Below, in pieces: positions 18,389 to 27,889 of a stretch of DNA of 64,000 nucleotides. The stretch comes from JABCZS01 sp041660525 (lineage in GTDB: Bacteria > Pseudomonadota > Gammaproteobacteria > JABCZS01), in contig JBAZWD010000001.1 in NCBI GenBank assembly GCA_041660525.1, positions 1-64,000 on the forward strand. The letters are read 5' to 3'. A program made the translations under genes and the position numbers. Below the pieces are notes generated by a model. It worked only from the letters and a program-made list of their open reading frames with translations, was not told the origin of the DNA and did not search any database. Within the stretch, counting starts at the first letter, position 1. Every line of letters starts with the position of its first letter.

Positions 18389-18805
18389 ATGCAATTACTT
18401 GAATTCATCACCAATCATTGGCCCTTGGCCACATCTTTTGTTATTTTATTATTATTACTCATCTTTTCAGAAGTGCGCGCGCGCATCAGTGGCGCTAGCA
18501 AAGTCACACCGCAACAAGCCACCTTGTTGATTAACAAAGAAGACGCCTTGGTTATCGACTTACGTGACGAGCTTGCCTTTAAAAAAGGCCATATTATCAG
18601 TGCAAAACATATATTGCCTGCGCAAGTGCCTACGTATGACAAATTATCTGCAGATAAGCCTATATTATTAACATGCCAATCTGGTTATCAAGCACCGATA
18701 GTAGGGCGCAAATTACGTAAGCAAGGTCTAAATCGTGTTTATTATTTAGCAGGCGGTATTGATAATTGGCTAGGCAGTGGTTTATTACTCACAAAAGGGA
18801 AATAA
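18389..18805 (+). CDS. Membrane-anchored rhodanese-like protein (YibN type)
   Basis: A single N-terminal membrane helix (about residues 12-29) is followed by one rhodanese domain with the cysteine loop LTCQSGYQAP and the C-terminal YYLAGGIDNWLG. The rhodanese fold carries sulfur on the cysteine; the acceptor is unknown for this family. The 138-residue size and position before grxC-secB-gpsA match yibN of enterobacteria. A 10-bp palindrome, ATGATATCAT (18343-18352), lies in the divergent region shared with gpmI. Confidence 0.88.
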   Translation: MQLLEFITNHWPLATSFVILLLLLIFSEVRARISGASKVTPQQATLLINKEDALVIDLRDELAFKKGHIISAKHILPAQVPTYDKLSADKPILLTCQSGYQAPIVGRKLRKQGLNRVYYLAGGIDNWLGSGLLLTKGK

Positions 18806-18807
18806 TC

Positions 18808-19062
18808 ATGACGAAAGTAGAATTATATTACGCACCTTGGTGTCCTTTTTGCCGACGCGCAAAATCATTACTCGATGAGAAAAAAGTAAATTACACGCTG
18901 ATTGATGTTGATGCAGAACCTAGCGAGCGCGATGTCATGCAACAACGCGGCGCAGGGCATACGATTCCACAAATTTTTATAAACGATAAACCCATAGGCG
19001 GCTGTGATGATTTATACGCGCTAGAAGCCAGTGGCAACCTTGATAAACTACTTCACACATAA
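18808..19062 (+). CDS. grxC: Glutaredoxin 3
   Basis: Small glutathione-dependent disulfide reductase of 84 residues. It has the active site APWCPFCRRA (CPFC at about residues 11-14) and the GSH-binding segment HTIPQIFINDKPIGG. I choose the ATG at 18808 (MTKVELYY) with GGGAAA before it. An upstream in-frame start at 18766 lies inside the rhodanese gene. It is followed 12 bp later by secB. Confidence 0.94.
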   Translation: MTKVELYYAPWCPFCRRAKSLLDEKKVNYTLIDVDAEPSERDVMQQRGAGHTIPQIFINDKPIGGCDDLYALEASGNLDKLLHT

Positions 19063-19074
19063 GGAAATAAACAC

Positions 19075-19536
19075 ATGAGCGAAAAAGCTAAACCTGAATT
19101 TTCCATTCAACGTATTTATACCAAAGATATTTCCTTTGAATCGCCCAAAACACCGCAGCTTTTTTCTGAACAATGGGCGCCTGAAGTAAAAATGGAAATT
19201 AATACGGAAGCTAAACCGATTAATGAGCCACTGTATGAAGTAAAATTAAAAGTCACCGTCACAGTGCAACAAAAAGACAGCGTTGCATTTTTAATTGAAG
19301 TAGTCCAAGCCGGTTTGTTTGCGCTAAAAGATTTTGAAGCCGCGCAGCGTAATCAAATGCTCGGTAGTTTTTGTCCTAATATTTTATATCCTTATGCACG
19401 TGAAGTTGTATCCAATCTTGCAGCGCATGGTGGCTTCCCCGCACTTTATTTATCACCGATTAACTTTGATGCGCTCTATGCACAACATATGAGTAAATTA
19501 AAAGAAGCTTCTGGCCAAAAGGAAATTATTGTTTAA
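19075..19536 (+). CDS. secB: Protein-export chaperone SecB
   Basis: SecB holds preproteins unfolded and delivers them to SecA. The 153-residue protein has the family features FSIQRIYTKDISFESP at the N-terminus, EVKLKVTVT in the strand region and LFPYAR-like LYPYAREVVSNL before the C-terminal FPALYLSPINFDALY. It lies between grxC and gpsA in the conserved order, 2 bp from gpsA. Confidence 0.95.
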   Translation: MSEKAKPEFSIQRIYTKDISFESPKTPQLFSEQWAPEVKMEINTEAKPINEPLYEVKLKVTVTVQQKDSVAFLIEVVQAGLFALKDFEAAQRNQMLGSFCPNILYPYAREVVSNLAAHGGFPALYLSPINFDALYAQHMSKLKEASGQKEIIV

Positions 19537-19538
19537 TC

Positions 19539-20537
19539 ATGACAATAAAAAGCACAGCCCCAATTGCGGTTTTAGGCGCAGGTTCCTGGGGTTGTGCTTT
19601 AGCACTTGTTCTTGCGGATAATAATATTCCTGTTAATCTTTGGGGCCACTCTCAAAGTGATATGTTAACTTTAAAAACCACACGCAAAAATAAATATTTA
19701 GCAGATTGTGTTTTACCTGATTTAATTAATGTTTGTGTTGATATTCATGAAGCACTAGATCAATGTTCTGCCATATTAATTGTCGTACCTAGTCACGCCT
19801 TTACGGATATCTTAAAAAAAATTACTGATGCAAAAGCAATGCATGTGCCCATAGCCTGGGGTACAAAAGGTTTAACAGATAAAAGTGAATTATTATCAGA
19901 TGCCACGAAAAAATTATTGGGCGAGGACGCAAAATTATGCGTTTTATCTGGACCTTCATTTGCACAAGAAGTAGCGCAAAAACAACCAACAGCTATTACT
20001 GCAGCAAGCGCGGATGATTCAGCTTATTTTTGGCAAACACAATTACATACAGATTATTTTCGCGTTTACACAACTCATGACATGATAGGCGCACAATTAG
20101 GTGGCGCTTGTAAAAATGTATTAGCCATTGCGGTCGGAATTGCAGATGGTCTTGGTTTAGGTGCAAATACGCGCGCAGCCTTAATGACTCGGGGATTTGC
20201 GGAATTGTTACGCTTAGGAAAAGCCATGGGCGCACAAGAATCTACATTAATGGGCTTATCTGGAATTGGTGATTTAATCTTAACCTGTAGTGAAAATCAA
20301 TCGCGTAATCGTCGTTTTGGCGTAGCTTTAGGGCAAGGCAAATCGATTACTGAAAGTAAAAAAGCCATAGGACAAGTCGTCGAAGGCGAGCAGACCACTC
20401 AGCTTATTTACGAATTAGCGCAACGCTTAAATATCGAAATGCCGATTACCGAACAAGTCTACCAAATCCTCTATAATGGCCAAAATGCCAAATTAGCAGT
20501 TAAAACCCTCCTGGAACGTGTTCCGACTGAAGAATAG
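19539..20537 (+). CDS. gpsA: NAD(P)H-dependent glycerol-3-phosphate dehydrogenase
   Basis: GpsA makes sn-glycerol-3-phosphate from dihydroxyacetone phosphate, feeding PlsY. The 332-residue protein has the nucleotide-binding VLGAGSWGCALA (about residues 11-22), the GPSFAQEV segment, the catalytic lysine in LGGACKNVLAIAVG, and TRGFAELLRLG. It follows secB closely and ends the rhodanese-grxC-secB-gpsA operon. Confidence 0.96.
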   Translation: MTIKSTAPIAVLGAGSWGCALALVLADNNIPVNLWGHSQSDMLTLKTTRKNKYLADCVLPDLINVCVDIHEALDQCSAILIVVPSHAFTDILKKITDAKAMHVPIAWGTKGLTDKSELLSDATKKLLGEDAKLCVLSGPSFAQEVAQKQPTAITAASADDSAYFWQTQLHTDYFRVYTTHDMIGAQLGGACKNVLAIAVGIADGLGLGANTRAALMTRGFAELLRLGKAMGAQESTLMGLSGIGDLILTCSENQSRNRRFGVALGQGKSITESKKAIGQVVEGEQTTQLIYELAQRLNIEMPITEQVYQILYNGQNAKLAVKTLLERVPTEE

Positions 20538-20606
20538 TCCTTAAGGCAAATTTAAGAAAAACACCTTAGAATACTCCCTAACTCAAATTTAAGGAGAGAT
20601 GGACAA

Positions 20607-21323
20607 ATGTTTTATGACTCAATAGACGATTTTTGTGAGCAGTTTAAACAACAAGCAAATTCAAAGCAATCAGTAGAAGAATATTTTAATGAAGTAATGC
20701 GTATTTTTCCAACAGACGACTTGCAAAACGATAAATTTATATTAGGGTTTTTAACAGAATTATTCCACGATCATTCAGAGTACATCGGTTATATTTTTAA
20801 TTTTCTTAGCAAAAAAAATGAATATATTTTCAATCAGAAACACTTTAGCAATTCGTTTAATAATTTTATTCTTAAAGCCGCATGGAATATTAGCTTTGAG
20901 GCAAAAGCAAATGCTCATGAAACAGTTAGAAGTCAGTTTCTAAATACATTGCGATCAATGGCTGAAAATTTAGCAATAATAATACCTTTGAACCCTATTA
21001 AATGTTTTAATAATGCCATCAGTGACTGTGATCTAATATTGCAAAACAATAAATTAAGTAATGTTTTTGCTTTGTGTTTTTTCCACAAAATTACGCAATC
21101 TCGACCTGACTTGCTTCAAGTTATCACTGAAAGTAATGATTCTATTTATTCAAATATTAAACCATTAGTATCTAATACTGCTATAAAAAATCCTACGGCT
21201 CCATCAAAAATACTTTATAGTCCTAATAATCCGTATAAACCATTCAATAAATCCAGTGATACGCCACCTAGAAGAACAACGGCTACTTCTGCTCAAAGAA
21301 CAAATAGTTCTACCATGAGTTAA
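20607..21323 (+). CDS. Hypothetical protein, effector-like
   Basis: I do not recognise a family. The 238-residue protein is mostly predicted helical and soluble, with no signal or membrane helix. From about residue 195 it becomes rich in Pro, Ser, Thr and Asn and ends in a low-complexity basic Thr/Ser tail (PPRRTTATSAQ...). AAGGAGAG lies 9 nt before the ATG. It stands alone after gpsA with its own leader, and overlaps the end of trmL by 14 bp, tail to tail. The flexible hydrophilic C-terminus resembles secretion signals of Dot/Icm effectors, but this is only a resemblance. Confidence 0.55.
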   Translation: MFYDSIDDFCEQFKQQANSKQSVEEYFNEVMRIFPTDDLQNDKFILGFLTELFHDHSEYIGYIFNFLSKKNEYIFNQKHFSNSFNNFILKAAWNISFEAKANAHETVRSQFLNTLRSMAENLAIIIPLNPIKCFNNAISDCDLILQNNKLSNVFALCFFHKITQSRPDLLQVITESNDSIYSNIKPLVSNTAIKNPTAPSKILYSPNNPYKPFNKSSDTPPRRTTATSAQRTNSSTMS

Positions 21324-21765
21324 TATTAAACCCTTGCTGCCGCCAAGCTTCATAAACGATCACCGCGGCAGCATTGGATAAATTTAAACTGCGTGAATGC
21401 GCCAGCATGGGAATGCGAATTTTTTTATCTTCTGGAAAGGTATTTAATATTTCAGGCGGCAAGCCGCGCGTTTCTGGGCCGAATAAAAAAGCATCGTCTT
21501 TTTGATAATGAGGATCAGTATAATTTGATTTGCCTTTGGTTGTGACAGCATAAACATTTTTATCTTTGAAAAATAATAAATCATCATGTTGGGTGACACT
21601 GGCCCATTCATCATAATCTAAACCTGCGCGGCGCAGTTGTTTATCTTCTAGGGTAAAGCCCAGTGGCTTAATTAAATGTAAATGACAACCTGTGTTGGCA
21701 CACAGACGAATGATATTCCCCGTGTTAGGGGGAATTTCAGGTTGATAGAGAATGATGTGAAACAA
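21310..21765 (-). CDS. trmL: tRNA (cytidine(34)-2'-O)-methyltransferase TrmL
   Basis: TrmL methylates the wobble nucleotide of certain leucine tRNAs. The 151-residue SPOUT-family protein starts MFHIILYQPEIPPNTGNIIR and has the knot motifs LFGPETRGLP and IRIPMLAHSRSLNLSNAAAV. It sits immediately downstream of glnA, with no space between the genes. In many relatives trmL follows gpsA; here it is inverted relative to that gene. Confidence 0.94.
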   Translation of the reverse strand: MFHIILYQPEIPPNTGNIIRLCANTGCHLHLIKPLGFTLEDKQLRRAGLDYDEWASVTQHDDLLFFKDKNVYAVTTKGKSNYTDPHYQKDDAFLFGPETRGLPPEILNTFPEDKKIRIPMLAHSRSLNLSNAAAVIVYEAWRQQGFNINSW

Positions 21766-23169
21766 TTACAAACTATAATACATATCAAATTCAATCGGAT
21801 GTGGCGCCATGCGGAATCTGTCCACTTCGTTCATTTTTAATTGAATATAGGCATCAATTAAATCATCACTAAACACATTACCTGCTTTCAAGAAAGCACG
21901 ATCTTTATCTAGCGCTTCTAATGCTTGCTCTAATGAAGAACATACGGTTGGAATATGTGCTGCTTCTTCTCTTGATAATGCATATAAATCTTGATCGTTG
22001 GCTTGTCCTGGATGAATTTTATTTTGTATGCCATCCAAACCTGCCATTAACATCGCTGCAAATCCAAAATAAGGATTGCTAGCACAATCAGGAAAGCGCA
22101 CTTCAATACGACGCGCTTTTTCTGAGTTCGTGTAAGGAATACGAATCGATGCTGAACGATTATGTGCAGAATAAGCAAGCATAACCGGCGCTTCATAACC
22201 TGGAACTAAACGTTTATAACTATTTGTTGTGGCATTGGTAAATGCATTAATCGCACGTGCGTGTTTCATAATGCCGCCCACATAATATAAAGCCATTTCG
22301 GATAAATTTGCATAAACGTTACCAGCAAATAAATTTTTACCATCTTTAGCTAAAGATTGGTGCACATGCATGCCGCTGCCATTATCACCTAATAAAGGTT
22401 TCGGCATAAAGGTTGCTGTTTTACCATAAGCGTGCGCAACGTTGTGAATAACATATTTAAACATTAACATTTCATCTGCTTTACGAGTCAATGTTCTGCA
22501 AGTTGTAGTGATTTCATTTTGGTTAGCAGTCGCCACTTCATGGTGATGATTTTCAACAACCATGCCCATTTTTTCTAGAATTAAACACATGGCACTACGC
22601 AAATCATGAGAAGAATCAACCGGTGGCACAGGGAAATAACCGCCTTTTACACCAGGACGATGGCCTGTATTACCTTGCTCATAAGTCTTATCTGAATTCC
22701 ATGCACCTTCTTCTGAATCTACGCGATAAGATGAACCATTAATACCAATGTTGTAACGTAAATCATCAAAAATAAAAAATTCAGGTTCAGGACCAAAATA
22801 ACAAGTATCCGCAATGCCTGTAGATGTTAAATATTCTTCAGCACGTTGTGCAGTTGAACGTGGGCAACGGGTATAAGGTTGTAGATTTTCAGGATCAACA
22901 ACATTACAACGTAAAATTAAAGTAGGCTCTTCGGTAAAAGGATCTAAAACAGCTGAAGATTCATCTATCGTTAACATCATGTCAGAATGATTAATTTCAC
23001 GCCATCCTGCGATAGAAGAACCATCAAACATCTTCCCGCCTTTAATAAAATCTTCATCCACAATTTTGGCTGAAACAGCAGTATGGTGCTCTTTACCCAC
23101 GCTATCAACAAAACGGAAATCTACAAAGGATACTTGGTGTTCTTTAATCATTTTCATCGCAGATGACAT
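21766..23169 (-). CDS. glnA: Glutamine synthetase type I
   Basis: GlnA joins ammonia to glutamate. The 467-residue protein has MFDGSSIAGW, the ATP-binding KPLLGDNGSGMHVHQS, and the glutamate-binding NRSASIRIP. The region of the adenylylation site, DLYALSREE, keeps the tyrosine, so control by GlnE-type adenylylation is possible. AGGAG precedes the ATG by 8 nt. No NtrBC genes follow. Confidence 0.96.
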   Translation of the reverse strand: MSSAMKMIKEHQVSFVDFRFVDSVGKEHHTAVSAKIVDEDFIKGGKMFDGSSIAGWREINHSDMMLTIDESSAVLDPFTEEPTLILRCNVVDPENLQPYTRCPRSTAQRAEEYLTSTGIADTCYFGPEPEFFIFDDLRYNIGINGSSYRVDSEEGAWNSDKTYEQGNTGHRPGVKGGYFPVPPVDSSHDLRSAMCLILEKMGMVVENHHHEVATANQNEITTTCRTLTRKADEMLMFKYVIHNVAHAYGKTATFMPKPLLGDNGSGMHVHQSLAKDGKNLFAGNVYANLSEMALYYVGGIMKHARAINAFTNATTNSYKRLVPGYEAPVMLAYSAHNRSASIRIPYTNSEKARRIEVRFPDCASNPYFGFAAMLMAGLDGIQNKIHPGQANDQDLYALSREEAAHIPTVCSSLEQALEALDKDRAFLKAGNVFSDDLIDAYIQLKMNEVDRFRMAPHPIEFDMYYSL

Positions 23170-23232
23170 GGGGAAAACTCCTATGCTATGTGGTTTAACT
23201 AGTTTAACTGGCGGTCGAATATAAAAACATTC

Positions 23233-23261
23233 ATACTACACAACTGTCTTATGAGCGTCAA
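23233..23261 (-). promoter_or_regulatory. Sigma-70-type promoter of glnA
   Basis: On the minus strand TTGACG (23261-23256), a 17-nt spacer and TAGTAT (23238-23233) form a reasonable promoter about 65 bp before the glnA start. I saw no -24/-12 sigma-54 element in this gap. Confidence 0.5.
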
Positions 23262-23280
23262 TTAAGGTTAACAACAAAAT

Positions 23281-24447
23281 ATGGTTTTTTACATCATTCT
23301 TTTATCGGGTTTAGGCACTCTGGGTTATTTTGGCGCAGACATGTATTTACCCACATTACCTGCACTAGAAGCCTACTTTTCTAGCAATAAAACTGCTATC
23401 GGCCTAACTTTTAGTATTTATATGTTTGGCATCACGATAGGACAATTGCTGTATGGGACATTATCGGATTGTTATGGACGTAAAAACACTTTAATCTTTG
23501 GTTTGGGATTATTTATCATAGCTACGATAGGTTGCATTTATAGCACCGATATTATTTCTTTTATCTTTTGGCGATTAATACAAGCCCTCGGCGCCTGCGC
23601 CAGTATGGTGATTTGGCAAGCCATGGTCATAGATAAATTTGAGACAGATGATATTCGTAAAATATTTGCGATTGTATTTCCCATGCTCGCACTCTCGCCC
23701 GCACTTGCGCCCACAATCGGCGGCGCCATTATCACGCTTTATCCTTGGCAAGCCATTTTTATCGTTTTAGCTTTAGTGGGTGTTATTTTATTAAGCTGCG
23801 TTATTTTTTTCATAAAAGAAACCATGCACCGCGATGCGCAAACATTAGAATTGAAAGCCCAAGACATCAAAAACAAATACCTCACCTTATTACGTTCACC
23901 TATTTACATGGGATATGTATGCACCATCGGCATGACATCCGGCGCATATTTTTGCTACCTCACGGCATCTCCGTTTATTTTAAGTAAAATGGGTTACAGC
24001 GCCATGTATATTGGTTTATCGTATGTTCCGCAAACGGTAGCTTTTATGTGCGGTGGTTTTATCAGCAAAAAACTCATCGATTATTTTGGTCCCAAAACCA
24101 TGACGTATTGTTTATACGCATTTGTATTTTTTGCTTTAGTTTTATTTTGCATGACAGTTTTATTTCCCTTAAAAAATGCCCTGCAAATTATTATTCCTTT
24201 TAGCATCATGGCACTCATCAATGGTATTTTATATCCCTATTTCATGAGCATGGCCTTGAATTATTTTCCACAATTAGCAGGAACAGCTGCGGGATTAGCA
24301 GGTAGTATTCAAGCGTTTATTGCTTTTACGAGTACGAGTATACTGGCGATGTTATTATTTTTAGGTGTTGTGAGTATGTCGGTGACGATTGTGTTGATGG
24401 CGATAACTGGATTATTATTTTTTAAATTTTCTCAAACAATGAAATAG
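23281..24447 (+). CDS. Bcr/CflA-family MFS drug transporter
   Basis: This 388-residue inner-membrane protein has about twelve hydrophobic segments. The Bcr/CflA features are GYFGADMYLPTLPAL near the N-terminus, motif A GTLSDCYGRKN after helix 2, and the motif C-like ALSPALAPTIGGAI in helix 5. Such proton-driven pumps export drugs or small metabolites; the substrate cannot be read from sequence. It is divergent from glnA and its end overlaps the DUF4143 gene by 26 bp, tail to tail. Confidence 0.88.
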   Translation: MVFYIILLSGLGTLGYFGADMYLPTLPALEAYFSSNKTAIGLTFSIYMFGITIGQLLYGTLSDCYGRKNTLIFGLGLFIIATIGCIYSTDIISFIFWRLIQALGACASMVIWQAMVIDKFETDDIRKIFAIVFPMLALSPALAPTIGGAIITLYPWQAIFIVLALVGVILLSCVIFFIKETMHRDAQTLELKAQDIKNKYLTLLRSPIYMGYVCTIGMTSGAYFCYLTASPFILSKMGYSAMYIGLSYVPQTVAFMCGGFISKKLIDYFGPKTMTYCLYAFVFFALVLFCMTVLFPLKNALQIIIPFSIMALINGILYPYFMSMALNYFPQLAGTAAGLAGSIQAFIAFTSTSILAMLLFLGVVSMSVTIVLMAITGLLFFKFSQTMK

Positions 24448-25624
24448 TCTCCTGCCAAGGGAGCGCTGTAATTTTCTCATGAATAGCATATGCATATGGT
24501 GTTCTGCAAATGATATAAGCATGCGGTGCATTCGGATACTCTTCAAGAAATTTGATGAGATGTTTAGCATCACGTAGATTTGGATTTTCTGACCATTTAA
24601 CTTCTATTGGTATATATATTTTTTCACTTTCTAAAACGAAATCTATCTCAGGACCGCTAGCATCTTTCCAATAGAGTACTTTTGCATGAGGGCTATCCAT
24701 ATGCACATAACGGATTAACTCTAAGCCTACAAATTGTTCAAATAAATCACCCAATGTTTTAAGAGAAAGTGCAGGGCCTTCATTAGCACAAGCTCTTCGT
24801 ACACCTAAATCAAAAAATAAATATTTTGGCGCTTTAATTAAGCGACGTTTAGATTTTGTTTTAATAATGGGATCGATCCGAAATGTAATTAAGCAGTCTT
24901 CTAAAATTTGATAATAGTCAGCAATAGTTGATTGCGCAACGCCTATAAATTGGGATAATTTACTTGCATTAATCACACTGCCTGATTCGCTCGCGGCTAA
25001 TTCCAAAAAGCGTGCAAAGCCGCCTATATTTCTAACCAACGCTTCTGCCCGAACTTCTTCTTCTAGATAAATAGAAGTATATGCATAAAGATCATCATTT
25101 TTATTTTGATTGCCCGTTGTCATGATTACATTAGGCAACGATCCATAAATTAATATATCATCCAGATGAGTATTATTTTTGCATTCCTGCCATGATAAAG
25201 AATCCATATAAATAATCACTACACGTCCCGGTAGTAAATTTATTTGTGCACCATGTTTTAGTTTACGCGCACTTGAACCTGTTAAAATAAATTGTGCTTT
25301 ATCATCATCAATTAACAATTGGATCAAATCCATTAATTGAGGAATTTTTTGAATTTCATCGATAAAAATAAGTGGTTTTTTACCCGTCTTTTCAATAACC
25401 GTCTCTAATTCTTTTGCAAGGAGTAAAGGATCTTTTTCATAACGCACACGCACTCTTGGATCCAATAATGAAAAGTAAGCATCTACTGCAATTTTTTGCT
25501 TAATCAGTGTTGTTTTACCCGTTTGCCGCGGGCCTAAAAAGAGTATGCTTTTCCCACGTGCTAAAGTGGCTTCAATGCGAGGGAGTATTTTTCTGTTTAT
25601 ATAGTCCATAGGCTTAATTATCAT
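24422..25624 (-). CDS. AAA+ ATPase with DUF4143 domain (intact)
   Basis: This 400-residue protein has Walker A in LGPRQTGKTTL (about residues 30-40), Walker B in LIFIDEIQKI, and arginine-rich sensor segments (TGSSARKL). A winged-helix-like middle part (LSQFIGVAQSTIADY) precedes the C-terminal DUF4143/PD-(D/E)xK-like domain PEIDFVLES...IPIEVKW. A start at 25609 (MDYINRK) is also possible. Function is not established; such genes are mobile accessory genes. It is an intact relative of the frameshifted copy at 1354-2699 but clearly diverged from it. Confidence 0.85.
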   Translation of the reverse strand: MIIKPMDYINRKILPRIEATLARGKSILFLGPRQTGKTTLIKQKIAVDAYFSLLDPRVRVRYEKDPLLLAKELETVIEKTGKKPLIFIDEIQKIPQLMDLIQLLIDDDKAQFILTGSSARKLKHGAQINLLPGRVVIIYMDSLSWQECKNNTHLDDILIYGSLPNVIMTTGNQNKNDDLYAYTSIYLEEEVRAEALVRNIGGFARFLELAASESGSVINASKLSQFIGVAQSTIADYYQILEDCLITFRIDPIIKTKSKRRLIKAPKYLFFDLGVRRACANEGPALSLKTLGDLFEQFVGLELIRYVHMDSPHAKVLYWKDASGPEIDFVLESEKIYIPIEVKWSENPNLRDAKHLIKFLEEYPNAPHAYIICRTPYAYAIHEKITALPWQETISLFEKI

Positions 25625-25696
25625 TGAATATTAAGCCTTAGTCAAATATATTCTATATTTTTAAAATAATGCTTATATTACATATAGTTAAACAAG

Positions 25697-26917
25697 CTAA
25701 AGCAAGTTTGAAATCGCCATAATCCTTGCTTCACGCACAGCTTCTTTAATATCTTCACCCGATAAATGCGTTAATCCTAAATCGTGAGCCTTAACATTTT
25801 TAGCGGCTGCAAATAGTTTGATTAAAAATTCACTTCTATCGGGTTTATCTTCAAAACCCGGACGGCCACGAATGTCGGCAAGACAGGCTTGTCTAAATTG
25901 TAATAAACGTTCAGGGCGGCGAAAGGCATCTAAGTATTCAAATAAATTTAAAATGTCTTCGGGATCTTTATGTTCTTGTTCCATCACTTTGTATCCCAAG
26001 CCATGATAGCGTGTGACTAATACGGCTAAATCGCGATAAAGGCGTGGAACACGCAAACGATCGCAAATTTGTTCAACCAATGCTGCGCCATTTTCTTCGT
26101 GTCTTGGGTGTTTGGGCAAATATTCTTCAGGTGTTATACCTTTACCAATATCATGCATAGAAGCAGCAAATCGTGTAACGGGATCGTGAGTTAATAGCGC
26201 CGCTTGTTTTAACACCAATAAGGTATGAATTCCCGTATCGATTTCAGGATGGGTTTCTTTGGATTGTGGTGTGCCAAATAAGCGATCCATTTCCGGTACT
26301 AATATTTTTAATGCGCCGCAATCGTGTAAAACTTTAATAAAAATTTCTGGATCTTTTTCCGTAAGCGCGCGTTGCCATTCTTGCCAAACGCGTTCTGCAA
26401 CTAATGCATTGACTTCACCGTTATTCACCATGGTTTTCATTAAATCCATGGTTTCGGGAGCAATGGTAAAACCTAAATAATGAAAGCGCGCTGCAAAACG
26501 TGCAAGGCGTAAAATACGTACAGGATCTTCCACAAATGCGTTCGATACATGACGCAATACGCGATTTTTTAAATCTTCTTGACCATGAAAGGGATCAATA
26601 ATAATACCGTTTTCATCTTGCGCCATCGCATTAATGGTTAAATCACGTCGCGCGAGATCTTCTTCCAGTGTCACTTCGGGCGCTGCGTGAAAAGTAAAAC
26701 CGGTATAACCTGCGCTGACTTTACGTTCGGTACGTGCGAGTGCATATTCTGCTTTGGTTCTAGGATGTAAAAAAACCGGAAAATCTTTGCCCACGGGTTT
26801 AAAATGTTGCGCTAACATTTCTTCTGGCGTGCTACCGACAACAACATAATCACGCTCTGTGACTTCGCGCTGCAAAAGTTCATCGCGCACGGCGCCGCCC
26901 ACTAAATAAATTTTCAC
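25697..26917 (-). CDS. cca: CCA tRNA nucleotidyltransferase (multifunctional)
   Basis: Cca adds or repairs the CCA end of tRNAs. The 406-residue protein has the nucleotidyltransferase start VGGAVRDELL, RRDLTINAMAQD, and the ERVWQEWQRAL segment. A C-terminal HD phosphohydrolase domain (MHDIGKG, about residues 255-261) marks the bacterial class II form with phosphatase/phosphodiesterase activity. Length is normal. It is 5 bp downstream of the NAD(P)-binding gene. Confidence 0.94.
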   Translation of the reverse strand: MKIYLVGGAVRDELLQREVTERDYVVVGSTPEEMLAQHFKPVGKDFPVFLHPRTKAEYALARTERKVSAGYTGFTFHAAPEVTLEEDLARRDLTINAMAQDENGIIIDPFHGQEDLKNRVLRHVSNAFVEDPVRILRLARFAARFHYLGFTIAPETMDLMKTMVNNGEVNALVAERVWQEWQRALTEKDPEIFIKVLHDCGALKILVPEMDRLFGTPQSKETHPEIDTGIHTLLVLKQAALLTHDPVTRFAASMHDIGKGITPEEYLPKHPRHEENGAALVEQICDRLRVPRLYRDLAVLVTRYHGLGYKVMEQEHKDPEDILNLFEYLDAFRRPERLLQFRQACLADIRGRPGFEDKPDRSEFLIKLFAAAKNVKAHDLGLTHLSGEDIKEAVREARIMAISNLL

Positions 26918-26922
26918 GAGAA

Positions 26923-27831
26923 TTACCTTATATATGTAGGCGCAATACTTTCAAGCGTAACGGGTGTAATGTTTAATACTTCAGGAAATGATGAAGAGCA
27001 TACACTAGGCATGCGTGAACTTAAATAATTATCACGGGAAAAAGGTTTCCCGGGTAAAAACTCCATCATTGTTGCCATTACTTTAGATAAGCCTAGAGAA
27101 AGGCCTATAATTTTACAATTAGAATGCTTTAATTGTGCGACATAAGTCACTAATTGTTTAAGCGTGTAAACTTTAGGTCCACATAAATCATAACGCTCAC
27201 CATATGTTTTTGTATTCTTGATTGAGTTTATCATTGCAGTTACTACATCATTCACATAAATAGGAGCGTATAATGAATCTGCAACAGGGAGTAATAAAAA
27301 TCCTGGGGCAATATTCAGTAATCGCGAAAAACGATTTAAAAAAGAATCACCCGGTCCAAAAATAACTGAAGGACGAAAACTGGTTACATGAATATCGGAT
27401 AATGCATGTTTGTGCACATAACTTTCAGCTTCACCTTTAGTACGTAAATAATGACTGCTGCCTTTAGTTGAATCTGCATTGAGTGCGCTCATATGCAATA
27501 ATCTTGGCACTTCATTATGCATACAAGCCTGAATTACTTTTTGAGCCAGTACGACATGGGCTTTGCGAAAACCAGAACCATTATTTGAACCGTGTTCATT
27601 TAAAATACCAATCAAATTAATCACTACATCAGCATTTTTACAAACTGCATTTAATTCGTTTTGCTGATTAACATCTACTTTCCGAATGGTCAAGGTCGGC
27701 AACACTGTCATATCTTTATTTTTTTCAGGATTACGAGACAATACCCTAACGGTATATCCTTGCCGCACTAAGGCTGCACACAAATGCCGCCCCACAAATC
27801 CCGTTCCACCTAATATGACAATATTTTTCAT
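26923..27831 (-). CDS. NAD(P)-binding SDR protein, NDUFA9/complex I accessory-like
   Basis: The 302-residue protein starts with a Rossmann motif, VILGGTGFVGRHLC (about residues 4-17), followed by the family segments DVVINLIGIL and the atypical SDR region LRTKGEAE. It matches the NDUFA9-like group of atypical short-chain dehydrogenases seen in proteobacteria. A role in quinone or complex I biology is known only for distant relatives, so function here is uncertain. Confidence 0.8.
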   Translation of the reverse strand: MKNIVILGGTGFVGRHLCAALVRQGYTVRVLSRNPEKNKDMTVLPTLTIRKVDVNQQNELNAVCKNADVVINLIGILNEHGSNNGSGFRKAHVVLAQKVIQACMHNEVPRLLHMSALNADSTKGSSHYLRTKGEAESYVHKHALSDIHVTSFRPSVIFGPGDSFLNRFSRLLNIAPGFLLLPVADSLYAPIYVNDVVTAMINSIKNTKTYGERYDLCGPKVYTLKQLVTYVAQLKHSNCKIIGLSLGLSKVMATMMEFLPGKPFSRDNYLSSRMPSVCSSSFPEVLNITPVTLESIAPTYIR

Positions 27832-27889
27832 AATAAATCAGTCTCTCATAAAATAAAAATAGTACTGACGCAAACTCAATTCATTTCCA

